Origin: Sternotherus odoratus
Taxonomy: Eukaryota > Chordata > Testudines > Kinosternidae
NCBI GenBank assembly: GCA_032164245.1
Contig: JAVMKO010000002.1
Coordinates: 180,674,920-180,738,919 of the forward strand
Direction: 5' to 3'
Length of the DNA: 64,000 bases
The notes under the pieces were generated by a model that was not told the DNA's origin, did not search any database, and saw only the letters and a program-made list of their open reading frames with translations. The first letter of the stretch is position 1, and every line of letters starts with the position of its first letter. Shown here piece after piece: positions 46,835 to 60,059 of the stretch. Both the position numbers and the translations under genes were made by a program.

Positions 46835-49731
46835 AAAGTAGTTAGTTAAGTTCCAGTTGCAGGGCCTTTTTCTACTCCCAGCAATCCTTCTGAAGACAAT
46901 ATATTTAATAATGGAAAAAGTTGTAACTTTTTCATGATTTTTTGATAAGTATAGCCATCCTCAAGTGTTTAAAGATCATGGGATTTTTTAAAATAAATAT
47001 ATAGATATAGATATGTTTTAAATTGCCTTCTAGTTTCTGACATTTTCGGTTAAACTCAATTTGTTTTCAGGTATTCTCCAGTATCATAAAAGCTAGATAT
47101 TACAGTATTTTAGAAATGGCAAAAGCTGAGATTCTCACATATATAGACTGTCATCTGAACAGAAATATGAAGAAAAACATCAAATATTGAGCGACAGTAA
47201 AATTGTGCGTTTGACACTACTAAGTAAACAACTAAAGAGGGTTATTTTCACTTCTTGAAATAAGTGACTGAGTAGCATTCTTTATACAGAATAATGCTTT
47301 AGTAATTACAACATTATATTTTCCTTCCCTTCCTTCCACACCTGTATTTTGCAAAAGACTCATGAGCTGAAAAGTTCATAGACTTACCTCGTCAAATATT
47401 CAATAATGTTTTCATAAGAATAATTTCAGTGTCTAATTCATCTGAAGATAAGAGATTTATTCAAACAGCTGTGTGTGTGACTGACCGTAAAGATGTGCTA
47501 TGGGCTATTTAAACCAGCTCAATTATTTTTGGACAACTAAATCTGATTTAAGAAAAGTACAGGAAAAAGTCTTTGTGTTTGCAGTATTGTATGTGCCTAT
47601 CTGAGAATCAGCAGAATATGACACAAATTTGGTTTGTTATAGAATATTTTAACATTATCTACTCTTGCAGTCCTTGGTGTTTCTCTGAATGCCTCAGGTG
47701 ATGGAGTTATGTGACAACATGAGAACCTGAGCTTGTATTTTAAAAAAATTCATTTTAATTTTCACTGGGGGAAAAAAAAAGTAGCTCCAAGCCCTCATGG
47801 TTTAGAGAAAAGCTTGAATGCGGGAGTGGGGAGGGAGAAAGGCGAAAACTCCAAAAGCTCAGAGGAAAACAGAGAAAACTCCTATTTTATTTTACTTTTA
47901 ATATATTGATTTCAAACAGTCTAATTATCTTTTGGGATCTGACTCATGAGTTTTGGACAGTTGGGGATGGCAGTTTTATCGTAGCATCGTTTTCCTTCCT
48001 TATGAGCCATGCAGTTAGCATTTTACTTTCCTCTGATATTGAGCCATGTTTTGAAGAGGGAACACTTGTATTTGCAACACTTAATCCTTAAGAATGTCTC
48101 CCGAACAAGGATGGATTGTTTTAGCCACGTTTAGTAAAGACTTTAAATATGAAATGTAATGGTAGCTATTGGGGAAAGAGAGAAAAAGATAAATAGAATT
48201 TAAAGCTGATCCTCTTATCTGTACCATTTGTTTAGCATCACAGTCTTTTGTGCTAATAAAGATATCGAAATTACTTCTGGCAACATAAAAACACTACCCA
48301 TTTTAATTTATAAAGTCATGCATGTACTGTATTTTCCAATATACTGATAATTAAGTGATTAATTTCTGATGATTTTAGTCAGGCTTGCTTGATTTTGTTC
48401 AGTCTTAAGTTGATAATATGATATGTTTTAAATTTATATCCTCATTTAGGCCTTTGTTATACCATAAGAAACTAGACAATTACTCTGAATTGCTGTAGGA
48501 ATAGAGGGCTGAGCAAAACCCTAGCAAAATACATGACCTTTCAGCTTTATAAACTTACTGCATTACATGGCTCGGCAGCTATTCAAGGTATCTAATGCAA
48601 TATCACTTAGTTGATTGCTTGTAAAGAATAGAAATGGGGCTGGGTAGAGCCGATTCACATACAGCATTTCTTTACAGGCCAACCAGATTGCTAATTTCTT
48701 GACTAGCTAAACTGTAAACTGCTTAGTTTTACTCTATGCTTTCTTACTAATATACACACTTTTGTCAAAAGGCATGTTGATAGGGTGATATAGCACCTCC
48801 AAAGTTTTAGAATGTTCATATACATTTCAGTAATTAAATACAAGTATTCTCTGGGAAATACTTAGTTATAATAACACTATAGAATTATTTAATATAATTT
48901 TCAGGATTGAAAGATCTCTGGCTGTCCACTTCTCTCACTATCAAGCTAATGATTTGTGACACCCTGACAGATTATTGTAATTTAGCAGATGGCCTCAGAC
49001 TGTCTTTTAATCAGGAGACTCAAACCGATGGTTTGGGTTTGCTGTCTGTTTCGTTCTTAGGTTTTGAATAGCAGTGAGAAGATGGATTCACTCCTGCTAA
49101 CAAGTTACTGTGTAGACCCTACCTCTCTTTCTGTTGCAGTAAATGCCAGTATGAATTATACCAACCATCACTATAATTTTGGATTGTAGATAGATTAATG
49201 TTGGTACATTGTAAGAGTTTAAGTTCAAACGAAAATCCACATGAAAAATGCATTTTTTATTCCTGTTTAGAGTAGGGTTTAGTTTAGAGTTGTTATATCA
49301 ATGGAGTTTTAAGGATAGTTCCATTCATTTCTAGGTAACAAAATAGGTTAGAATTAGAAGCCTTTGCACCAAAAAAAAAAAGGAGGTGGAGATGCTATGT
49401 GTTTAAATGTGCTGAACCTTTCAATGGTCCATATGACATTTCCATTTTAACTTTGGACCATAATCTACCATCAGTGTTTGTACTTAATTATTGAGGTCAT
49501 TGGGCATTTTGGATGTAAAATCAAGGTAAAACACTTCATTATGTAGTCTGTTATTAGCATGTGAATAAATGTAGGGTCTTTCCTTTCCTTATTTAATATT
49601 AGTTACAATATGCGTAGACTATTCTGATCACTTGCTGGTAAGTGTTCATGAAAGTAGCGGGAAACAGAAAATCACAAAATATAGGCCACTTGAACTTGTT
49701 TCTGTGCTTCACATTCTGTTTAACTATCTAA
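46835..49731. other. Probable intron, no feature recognised
   Basis: AT-rich; A-runs at 47772 and 49368. Short ORFs carry no domains. Confidence 0.5.
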
Positions 49732-50423
49732 TCTATATATATAAAAGTCAAGTGGTGTATGTATGAGTGTATGTATGTACGTATGACTGCGAAGTCCTCC
49801 CGCACCGTTTGAGCCAGAGACTTGAATTTTGGTACAGTGAGGGGTCTTGGGGTCTAGATGCTGGTAAGGGTCGAAAAATTTTCGGATCTCACCTCTGACG
49901 CCCCCCAGGGGTGAAAGTCTTTCAGGGCCAATCACATCAGCTTGGCAGTTAGGTGGTGATGATGTCATAATACCCCCCTCCAACAGACACCTCACTCGCT
50001 CAGCTCACCCCTCCCTCCTCCAACGGAACCCCGGAGATCCCTCAGTTCTCTGCCCCTCCCACCTCCCCAACGGAACCCCGGAGATCCCTCAGTTCTCTGC
50101 CCCTCCCACCTCCCCAACGGAACCCCGGACTACATCAGCTCTGTGCCCCCCCCACCTGCGAAGGTCCCCGGAATCCCTCGGCTCTGGGCCCCCTCCCCTC
50201 CTGCGACGGATCTGAGTTGGGTTTGGTGGGACGGTAAGTGAGGTGGGGGTATCGGATTCGGTCGGGGGGGTGAGGTGGGGGTTTCGGGTTTGCTTCGGGG
50301 GGTGGGAAGGTGTCGGGGTGGTTGAGGGGTGAGGGGTGGGTGTTGGGGTTGGTCAGGGGGTGTCAGCTGTCTGCCACCTCCCCACCTCCGACTGACCCGA
50401 GCAGCGCCGGGCACTTATGCTAG
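49732..50423 (+). mobile_element. Non-autonomous Helitron, single unit C
   Basis: Starts A|TCTATATATATAAAAGTC at 49732 and ends CTAG at 50420-50423 followed by T, with hairpin ACCCGAGCAGCGCCGGGC. It has only two or three TATG units and interrupted GTAC/GTATG variants, and several substitutions against A and B units (for example GAGCCAGAGAC for GAGCTAGAGAC), so it is older or a different subfamily. The internal repeat words are the same. Confidence 0.85.
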
Positions 50424-53400
50424 TGATTTATAAAATGGGACATACATAACACACAACACAAGTATGGTAAGTAGAGTTAGTGAGAGAACACACATTGTTT
50501 CAGAGGTCTCTTGTATATACTTAAGCAATCAATTCAATATGTAGAATGAAAGAAGTCTGTTATTTTATCTAGCTTTTATATAAATGCAGTCCATATCACT
50601 GTTAGTACCACTTTATCAGCATATACTTTTCATGTCATCTGTCCTGTTCACCTTAATCTTCCCCCATTAGCTTACTATCTGACAATATGGTCTTTCAATT
50701 GCAACTCGAGACATAATGATAAAACTGTGATCTCTGGGTATAAATAGCTCTTCCCATCATTGCCAGCTTCTGCTTTTACCTAGTAACAATAATCTTTGCC
50801 CCTGTCTTCTGGTCCCTCCCCCCTTCTTCCCTAAACAGAATTTATTTGCTTATTATGCAGTCTTGCACTTAAAATGCTCTGCCTTTCTTGGATCCCTGTA
50901 ACCGCTGACAGACTCTCAACCATCTTTTCTGACTTTATTCCTTATGTTGCTCATTTATCTCCTCTAATGTCATGATGATTTCAACTTTGGCTAAGAAAAA
51001 CATGCATGCTGAAAACAAGGATCTGAAGGGAGAGTATGGCACAGTTACAGCACTGTTTCTTCACTTTATTTATTTCACTGGCCACCACTTCTTAGGATGC
51101 TGTCAGAAGTTTGTTGAAAGGTTCAGTAGTATCGTAACTTCTCCAGTCTGATTATAACTGAACTTGAGTGACTGCATTTGTAGAACCATTAATTCGTAGC
51201 TACTCTGCGCCATATGGAGCTTTTCCTATGAGCAGGCAGAACAACATGGCTTTTATTTATCAAAAATATGAATTATGGGGAAGTTAACCCTTTGCAGCAC
51301 AAGCCTATACCCTACTTACGTTACACTTTAGCTCCCAGGGATATTTCAGGATTAAATCCCACATATGTACTGCATTGGCTGTTTGCTGGCCCTGTGAACA
51401 GGGGTGAATTTCATCCTGGGTGAAATTGAATGTGGAAATAAGATCAGTCATAATGTCACCCTGTGATTACATTTTGAGTAGATGTACCTATGCTAACTTT
51501 AATCCAACTCGCCCTAGAGCAGTGAAGAAGTGGTGACTAAACCAAAACAAAAATGAAGAAAAAAAGGTCAGTTCGTTTCTAATCAATCTTTTTCTCACTG
51601 AAATGAAAAATAAAAACAGTTTTGGTCAGATTGAACAAAATGACATTTGGAAATGAAACAAGTGGTTGTGAACCAATGTTTTCGAAACAAATTGTTTTGA
51701 CTTTTTCAAACTTCTTGTTTTTATTTTTTAATTTGGCCAAAACTATGTGCTAGGTTTGACCCGAATTCACAAATCATTTCAGTTGCCCCCAAACTGCACT
51801 TTTTCTGATTTAATCATTGGCTGAAAAAAAAATTGAAACTGCAAGAGGGACTTGGGAACATAGGATATAATTATCAGAGGTATAATTTATCCAGTGCGTA
51901 CAGCAGTTTTAGTCCCAGAGTCATAAAAAGGACCTTGAGGATTCAGTGATCACACATACTCAAGACGCTGGGGAAACATCTAATCTAGAAGAAGAATTTC
52001 CAAGAGCATAGTACTTCCTATTATCAGTCTGGACCATAAATTCAGTGGTAACGCAGTGGGAAGAGTACCATCTACTGAATCATCCACAATACCTTCACAA
52101 ATGTACGTTGGAAGTCTTCTGTGTAAGCACTGACCCAGATCTTTTTGTGTGTATTGCTGGAAACGAATGTATACTGCTTTAAGAAAATCCTCATTCTTTC
52201 TGTCTAAATCATCTAGTTTCTTATATAGCTTCAGTGAAATAAGATTGATGCTGAAAAATTTTAAATTTAACAATTAAATCCACTGTCTAGTCTTCCCTAT
52301 TTGCCAACCACATTCAAATTGTTGACATTCACAGGATATAACTAGAGGGTGGTTGTCAATCTGAAGATTGTAGTCATCTGAGACTTATGTAAATTTAAGT
52401 AAAAATAGTTTGAAAGCCTCCTAGTCTATGAGCAAGTGTGGCATGTGGATAGTTACAAAACAGCTAATAGTATTTTTCCTCAAGGGTACATAAAATGATT
52501 TTAAAGGCTTCTGAATTTTCCTTCCAGGCATTTCAGTCACAGTAGCACAAACTATTTAATTATTGTGTATGTTCACATATGGATTCATGCCCATGGTCCA
52601 GGTTTCATCTGGGAAGTCTATAGCATTTTCTCCTAACAATTTGTCAAATAGCCTAGAAAAAAACCTGAAACCCTTCAGGTTTCATGTCCTTTTCTTTTTT
52701 TTTTTCATCTAGAAAGCCAGCTGATTGAAAGGAACCTCCACGAAGAATTAATTTCAGTTTCTCTAATTGCAAATATAAGTATCTTGTGTTGGAAGAAGTG
52801 AATCTAGAATCACTTACATTATAGGGAGACTGTATCCAGCCATGGAATAAAAACCAAACAACTGGGTAACAACTCATGCAGACTTATTTTCCAATACTGA
52901 ACTGAAACACATCCTCTTAAAATGTTTGTTTAAAGACTTCCTTATGTAAAGTACAGGGAATACATGAAAACTAGAATGTGCATTAGTTAGTTGCATTATA
53001 AATATATTCTTTATTAATAAAAATGCCATTCATTCTCTATAAGTTATTTGTCCAACTATGTTTTAGTCACCCTGGTTATATTTAAATACGTCTAAATATT
53101 CCATATAAATAATGTAATAAAATTTATTTATAAAGAAAGAAATAGATTTTTAATCAGGTAGTCCTTCTGTGCTTGCTTTATTCATGCAAAATCTATTTCA
53201 CATCAATAAAAATTATATATATAAACAGTATAGCTAGACTTCCCTATTTAAATGGTAATAGCCTACATCAGAAATGTAAAGCTAAAGAAAAAAGTAACAA
53301 AAGTTATTAGTTTTTTAGGTTTTTTAGATGTATTTGTTTAACATATTGTTAGCTCTATAGAAATATCACAAACATTGCTCTGAAAGTATTTGGTTTTGGA

Positions 53401-53929
53401 TTTTCGCTGTTTGAGCTTTGTTAGCCAAATAAGCTATATGGTGGTTCTATGGTTTGATGAGAGCACCAGCTGTGACATCACAAATAAATGCGAGTATAGA
53501 TTTATAATTTGGGTTTCCATGAATGTTCAGGTTTGAGTTTTCAACATTTGTGGAAGGAAAATTTGGATGTTTGTGAAAACACAAGACTGGTGTAAGTATG
53601 GCTGATAACTCTTTTTTTTTTTTTAAATGAACAAACTATTGTGGAAAATTTTTTGAAGTATGTTTCCCAGCTCTAGTCAGAATACAAGAAAAGGTTATCT
53701 TCTGCACTGCATAGACTTTTGCATTGCATAGACCTGCTGATCCTATTGTTTGGCTGGGTAGTTCACCAAGGGTTAGATTATTTGTCTGACAATCTAAAGA
53801 AAAGATGTTTGTGTATTACTCCAAAGTGTAGCACTAGCATGACAAAAAGTCTTAGAAAAGAAATCAACTCCTTTTTTCTTATGTAATTCCAATGTTTGAG
53901 GGTTTTCTCAAAAGGTAAGGAGGAAGACC
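50424..53929. other. Probable intron, no feature recognised
   Basis: AT-rich; around 51560-51830 runs such as GAAACAAGTGGTTGTG and TCGAAACAAATTGTTTTGAC hint at an old interspersed repeat related to the head at 36290. T-run at 53612. No genes seen. Confidence 0.4.
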
Positions 53930-53940
53930 TCATTCAGAAT

Positions 53941-54157
53941 AACAGAGTCCTGTGGCACCTTAAAGACTAACTATAAAGTTTAGAAGCATAAGCTTTCGTG
54001 GGCTAATACCCACTTCGTCAGATGCATCCGACGAAGTGGGTATTAGCCCACGAAAGCTTATGCTTCTAAACTTTATAGTTAGTCTTTAAGGTGCCTCAGG
54101 ACTCTTTGTTACCTCTGCTATTCCAGACTAACACGGCTACCTCTCTGATTCTTGACA
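53941..54157. mobile_element. Inverted-repeat (palindromic) element, copy 2, full
   Basis: 217 bp element bounded by an exact 11 bp duplication TCATTCAGAAT (53930-53940, 54158-54168). The left arm (AGTCCTGTGGCACCTTAAAG...) is repeated in inverted order to about 54100 around a GATGCATC centre (54023-54030); arms are about 80 bp with essentially one mismatch (CCTGTGGCACC against GGTGCCTCAGG). The right end continues alone with AGACTAACACGGCTACCTCT. No ORF. Confidence 0.85.
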
Positions 54158-54168
54158 TCATTCAGAAT

Positions 54169-57100
54169 GTTGACTGCTTCAGTATTGCCTGGAAAATCAT
54201 AATTCTCCCAAGAGATGTTGACTTCTTATAATAGCTTTTTGAGGGAGAAAAATCTATTTAATGTATGGATATTTTTGCTGAGCACTAGGCTAGTTGTATA
54301 AGTCTTGTGAAGTGTTTAGAATTCTTCCCTCAAACCTGGGAGAAGTACTGTAATAGAAGGTCCATCTTTACCTTCATTTTAATCTCCAGGAGTCACAGTA
54401 GTAATTTTTGAAAATATTTATAAAGCAAATAAATATAATTATACAGCTGTATCTGCAGCTGTATAATCACCACTTTTCTTTATTATTCCGATCAGACGCA
54501 ACAGTAACAAAACCGTCTCAGAATGTGAAAGTGCAGTAAGCTTTGGAGACACTGAGAAAACAAGGGATTTATCCCATGACCATATGAGCTATGTAAAAAT
54601 CTGTGTGCAAATCTGAGTCATGGCACAATCCACATATAAAAGGCATGCTAGGATTTCTAGTTATCTTTGCAAAGACAATATCACTGGTTAAATTGAAGAT
54701 TTGACCAAGATATTCAGGCTAATATTTAAATTGGGTGCCCAAAGCACTGAGGAGGCCATGTTGTAAACTATTTAAGGAGGAATTTGTATTTATCTCAAGT
54801 TGTTATGGTCATTACATCAGTTGTAAAAGTATGTGAAGTAGGGTTGCCAAAATTTGCTTGCTTTCATCACTTCAAGGAATAAGAGGAGACATGCAAACAT
54901 ACACTACATTGTAAAATTAAGTACACACTCATCTAACAAGCCCTATGGCATGTAGCAAACAGTTAAAGGAATACAGTTAAAATAATTGTAACTTAGGTAA
55001 CTTATTATACGTATTAAGTGGCATGATACTGTGATAAATGCATTTCAGACATATCCGCTGCCTTCATCAACTTAGAAAAACACACTTGCAAAACCTTGAT
55101 TTAAAAAAAAATAATTTTCCCACTTCACAGTCTACAGTTAATTAGGTATTTAAATGAAATTAGAATAAAGTAGATTCTATAGCTATGTACAATTCTTCTG
55201 GAAGTTCAGTGTTTCATGAGGTTCTCTCTCAAAACAATTCTTGGCAAATTGCTCAAAATGCAAATAAAACAAGCTTTAATACAGTTTACATCTTACTGAC
55301 ATGAAAAATTGCACAAGGATCCTCCTTTTTGCATTTGTCTGTACAGCTAGTTTTATACTCAAATCCAAACTCACTCCATTGAAAGTGGATAATTCTCAAA
55401 AATGTAGTACTAATCCTTTTATATTGAACAGATTTTGATTAGCTTGAGGACAAGCTTTCTCAGGAAGCCACAATGTCAGTCTCCGAAAGTTCAAATAAAT
55501 TGTCCCAGACAGACACTTGTATATCTGTTTATAAATAGCTCTCCTGTTCTCATCCTCATGGCTGCATGTCTTTTGCCTTTGTAATGGTGGATCTATCAAC
55601 AGGAGTATGATTTGGCCCAAACAAGAGGTTTCTGTACTGTTTGAGATTCCCTCAGTCTCCAGGCAAATATGTGAGTGTGAGTTACAGCTGGCCTCAGTAG
55701 GAATAATTGATGCTCCTGAGCCTCTTTAACATGTATCACCAATAGGGACCAGTCTGGCTAAATCAGGTTTTACACATCTTTCAGCTAAAACACAGATTAA
55801 GATGCAAAATATAGCACTCGGGGACATCATGTTGATTTAAAAGACTCTCTGGAACACTTGGGTCCAATGACCTGGAATATACTTACCCATAAGTAAGGGT
55901 TCTTCATCTGTGATGGGTATAATATTGGCAATAATCTTTATTTTTTTAATTGCATCAGAGAGCTAATCTGTCACAATGTAAAAGAGAGAAACAGAATGGA
56001 AGTTGCTCGAGTCCAATGCAACATTTATTTCATGCCTCTAAAAGAAGCAAAAGGCCACCTGTTAGCTTTTAGATTGTCAAGCCACTGCCAGCTTGTGATA
56101 ATTTCCTTAGAAACTGGGCCAACACGTAAAACTGTGCTGATGCATTCTAATGCTCAGGAGCACAAATGTGCTGGATAAGAAAACATTCCTTACTGAGCTT
56201 CTATTGACATGAATTTGTCTGCTTTGCACTCCACTATATAATAAACTGACTCAACAACATAGAAAGAAAAATATATACCACCTTACATTTTCTTTCAGTG
56301 TTGTATCCGTAAAACACCTAACCATTTCACTCCTTACTTGGGGGGGAGAGGAGGGAGGAGGAGGGAACTCTTGCCAGCAATGATAATAGCCTGCAAACAA
56401 TATCAATTTCTCCTCCCCTTTCCAACAACAATCAGTACAGGATAAGTTTGGCCTTTTCCCCATACCTTCAGCCTCATGTTTCCTTGTTCTTCTTTCATCC
56501 CTGTCTGTAGGACTTTTGTAGTGTAATGAGTCCAAATCTATCTGCTTCCCAGCAACTGAACATAGATCAGTATTGTCCAATATTCCTGTATACCAAGAAG
56601 GAAAATGCCTCTGTGAAGCTCACTGTGTAGGACCACTCTTGTACCTCCCAGGACCTCAGTGGACAACAAACCCTATCACAGGGTTTAAGACTACAGTCAG
56701 TGAAATCTGTGGAAATAAATACAAAGTCATCAGGTTATAAGAGTATTATGATAATAAAAGGAAAGGACAGTAAGATTTTTTTCTCCTATAGTGGTTTTTA
56801 ATTCAACTGATATATCAGGACCATGGTCCTCTATAATTATTTGTGCCATAAGCTCTGATTATATAGAACCATCTGAATTCCCTGGCTGCTGTGAAGGTTC
56901 TGTTTGGTGTGTTTGATGTGGCAGTTAGTTGGTTTCTAAAATTTGCAGTTATTCTAGTTGGATGGGTTATTGACGGAATTGCTGTTCAGAGCTGATGACA
57001 ATTTAATATAGTACACGATATCTGGACTGAATGACCTTTGCTGCAATTGATGTTGGCCTTTCTCTCCGTTAAGTGACCACTCAATTTATCCAACTTATAG

Positions 57101-58080
57101 GAAATATTGTGATTGCTGAATGAGCTGTCTTGGACAAAGATATCCACCATTCATCTTGAAAAGGTTCGGTGGACACTAGTAATAAGAAAAGGTCAAAGAG
57201 CATGATTTTAGATTGTTTAAATTCACTGCTCTTTTTCAGATACACCACACATTTCAATGTTATGGTGTTGATAAACAATGGTATAGAAAATGTTTATAAA
57301 GCACTAAGCTATCTGAAGAATGTTTTGTTAAATTGTTTTCTTTTGCTAGATTTTACCTTTTACATGCATAATCCTGTTCAGTTCTATAATAAAATTGTGA
57401 GGGGTCATCAGTCCAAGTGTAAAACTACCATATACTTTTACAATACAATAAGAATTGAATGTGTCTTTGTGGGAGAATTGTGGATACATTGGTCAGTTGG
57501 GGAAAAAAATTAGATCTTTTTTTTAGGTGGATTTATAGACATTTCTTTCCTAAACTTTTCAGCTGCCAAAGAACTTATCTCAAAACTGAAATGTATTCAA
57601 AGGTGAACGACCAAAAATATGGTTGTTGTAATCTTTAGGGGAAAATATCATGACGAAAATTTGGGGGTGGGAGGAAGCTATTGATATACATGTTTTCTGT
57701 AGCTATGTGGATTTAATTAATAAAATGTCTTTTCAGTTTGATTTCTGTGAATCCTGCAATAAAGTAGGTTTTGGTAGGTGCTCAATGTGGTCAACTTATG
57801 TTCTTGCCTTTTTTACAAGTAGCTTGGTCTTTGCAATGCATAGCTAATATATATTAAAGATATACTAGAGAACTTGTCTATTTTCCCGAAGTATGGTAGG
57901 TTTCTGAAAATGTACTATAAAAGAGTATTGTGGGAATCCATGTTTATGACCCCTCACTGTTTCCATATCAAATGTATTTGGTTTCAAGTAAAAAGTTGAA
58001 TCCCCCCTTCCACAAAGTTTCTGCCCTGCAAACTGTGGCTACATTTAAGTCTGTTTTGATTCTTTCCTTCATGGACATCA
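54169..58080. other. Probable intron, no feature recognised
   Basis: About 3.9 kb of AT-rich DNA. A G/A-rich run lies at 56341-56365. ORFs of up to 114 codons (57169-57513) have no recognisable domain and AT-driven composition. Confidence 0.45.
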
Positions 58081-58084
58081 CCAC

Positions 58085-59994
58085 CAGAAATAAAGATTAC
58101 TTGGATACTTGGATCCGACTTGTCCTCGTTACACGGCGTCTTGATTCCGCCATGAACGCAAATCGATACCGCTCCACCTTTGCCAATCTTGCGCAAGTCG
58201 ATGCCATCTCTGCCCAAACATCTTGACCATAGGATCCTCCCAGCATCGTCGAGGGTGACCACGTTGGCGCGGTTGTCCTCGCGGAATCCATTCTGTTAAT
58301 TGTACGGTCCATCTGTTGTCCTGGAGTCATGCTATGTGACCAGCCCACCTGCGCTTATTTTCGTAGATTGACTGAATCACATCCTTAACTCCACTTCGTT
58401 GTTGAATGACTGCGTTTGGAATGTGGTCTCGAAGGGAAATTCCACACATTCTGCGCTCCATGGCTCTTTGCGTGACTGCTAATTTGTTTTCATCGGCCTG
58501 TGTGGTGCTCCAGCACTCCGAACCATATGTCATTGCTGGAAGAACGGTAGTCAAACAATTCTTTACGCAGTCGCATGGGGATCTTTGAATCTAACAGCGA
58601 GGTTTTAATTCGATTAAAGCTACCCCACGCTGCCTTTCTCCGTCTTGCACACTCTCCATCGAATTTGTTGGTCTTCGCTAGAAGATGTCCAAGGTACACG
58701 TAGACATCCACTTCTTTCAACACTTCACCGTTCAAGATTATCCGTCCCACTGTGCAGTGATCGTTTCGCATCCACTGTGTCTTCGATGCGTTCAGTTACA
58801 GCCCCACTTCACGTGAGCGCTCTTGCAGTTGTTGAACCTTTGTTTTGCAGCTCAGCGGTGTCCCTGGCAAAGATAACACAATCATCCACAAACAGAAGGT
58901 GTGTGAGATGTTCTCCGTCGGCATTTATGCCTCCATTCCAGTCAAGTTTATTGAAGAGCGACTCCAGTGCAGCTGTAAAAAATTTTGGCGATAGTCCTCT
59001 TCTGATCTGGACGTGACATGGCTCGCCGAACAACTGAATTTCTGTGGCACAGTCACAAAGCAAAGCAGATCAACATAAGCCGGGTTGTGGCACAGTCACA
59101 AAGCAAAGCAGATCAACGTAAGCCGGGTTTATTGCATGATCATGCAATGCGTTAACAACGGCTGCAAACTCGACAGAATCAAATGCCTTTTTAAAATCCA
59201 CAAATGCAACACACAGCGGGATTCGATATTCCCTACATTTTTCCATCAGCTGTTTCACAGTATGCATTTGGCCGATAGTCGAGAAGCCCGTTCTGAACCC
59301 AGCTTGTTCTTTACTTGTTAGCAGCTCTAGATCTTTCTTTATCCGATTGACAATGATGTGAGTGAAGACTTTGTAGACTTGAGAGAAGGGTGATCGGTCT
59401 GTAGTTGGAAAGATCTTCTGGGTCTCCCTTTTTCAGCAGCAAAATTGTTTTGGACACCTTCCATACTGTGGGAGTTCTGTTGGATGCAACATATTGACTG
59501 AAACGTTTAGCTAAAGCTTGATAGAGATAAACGCCTCCTGCCTTAAGATGCTCCGGTCTTATTCCGTCCCTGCCTGGGCATTTTCCATCCTTAATGCACT
59601 CAGCCGCCGCCTGGACTTCTTCCCACATCACTTCCGGGATTTGTTCACGCTTAACCCTTGACAGTTTCTTATCAACGCTGATGGAAGAGGAGTACAGCTT
59701 GTTGTAAGAATCTGAACAAATCATATTCATTTGTTTACGGTCAGTCGTCCTCATTCCGTTAGCATCTTTGAACGCTACCGGGATGCGTTGCTTAAGCTTA
59801 ATGTCGCGTTCTGCTGCCTTCAGGCTTTTCTTACTTTCAACAACTTCCCTCAGCTTCCTTCTCCTATAGTCATCATAGTCTTCTACCAGTTTCTCTCGGA
59901 TTTGTTTGCAAAGTATCCTATACACATCATCGACTTTCCCATCAGCTTTAAGCTGTGCTCGCTTCGCCATTAGTTGATTAGTTTGGCTGCTCAT
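58085..59994 (-). pseudogene. RTE reverse transcriptase relic
   Basis: The longest open part (59311-59994, 227 codons) covers the pre-RT linker and first RT motifs (DGKCPGRDGIRPEHLKAGG, LLKKGDPEDLSNYRPITLLS). Further parts in shifted frames give CVAFVDFKKAFDSVEF (motif with the first catalytic Asp), HLLFVDDCVIFA (the A-D-D box, here VDD), VYVYLGHLLAK (RTE-type YVYLGQ region) and a C-terminal AMERRMCGISLRDHIPN … RRWAGHIA. The RT would prime cDNA synthesis on cut genomic DNA. At least four or five frame breaks exist, one of them a 43 bp tandem duplication (59044-59129). Confidence 0.85.
59044..59129. repeat. 43 bp tandem duplication inside the RTE copy
   Basis: GTGGCACAGTCACAAAGCAA… through AAGCCGGGTT is present twice in a row (59044 and 59087) with one A/G difference. 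43 is not a multiple of three, so it breaks the RT frame. Confidence 0.9.
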
Positions 59995-60059
59995 TCAAAA
60001 GATCCAAGGCATCGTTAAGGAGTCTAGTAAAACTGTGAAATCCGATCAAAAAAAAAATG

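Larger units (their letters stand above)
58085..60050 (-). mobile_element. RTE-clade LINE, 5'-truncated
   Basis: Minus-strand non-LTR retrotransposon running from about 60050 to a 3' end of GACAAGTCGGATCCAAGTAT followed by a partial repeat of CCAAGTA, the short-repeat tail style of RTE elements. It retains the RT and C-terminal part; the endonuclease is missing. An A-run at 60047-60056 (+ strand) marks the 5' break. Its GC and codon texture differ from neighbouring sequence. No target duplication was found. Confidence 0.8.

Noticed and set aside
57169..57513. 114-codon plus-strand ORF
   Set aside because: AT-driven composition with no motif, start context or splice sites that support coding.
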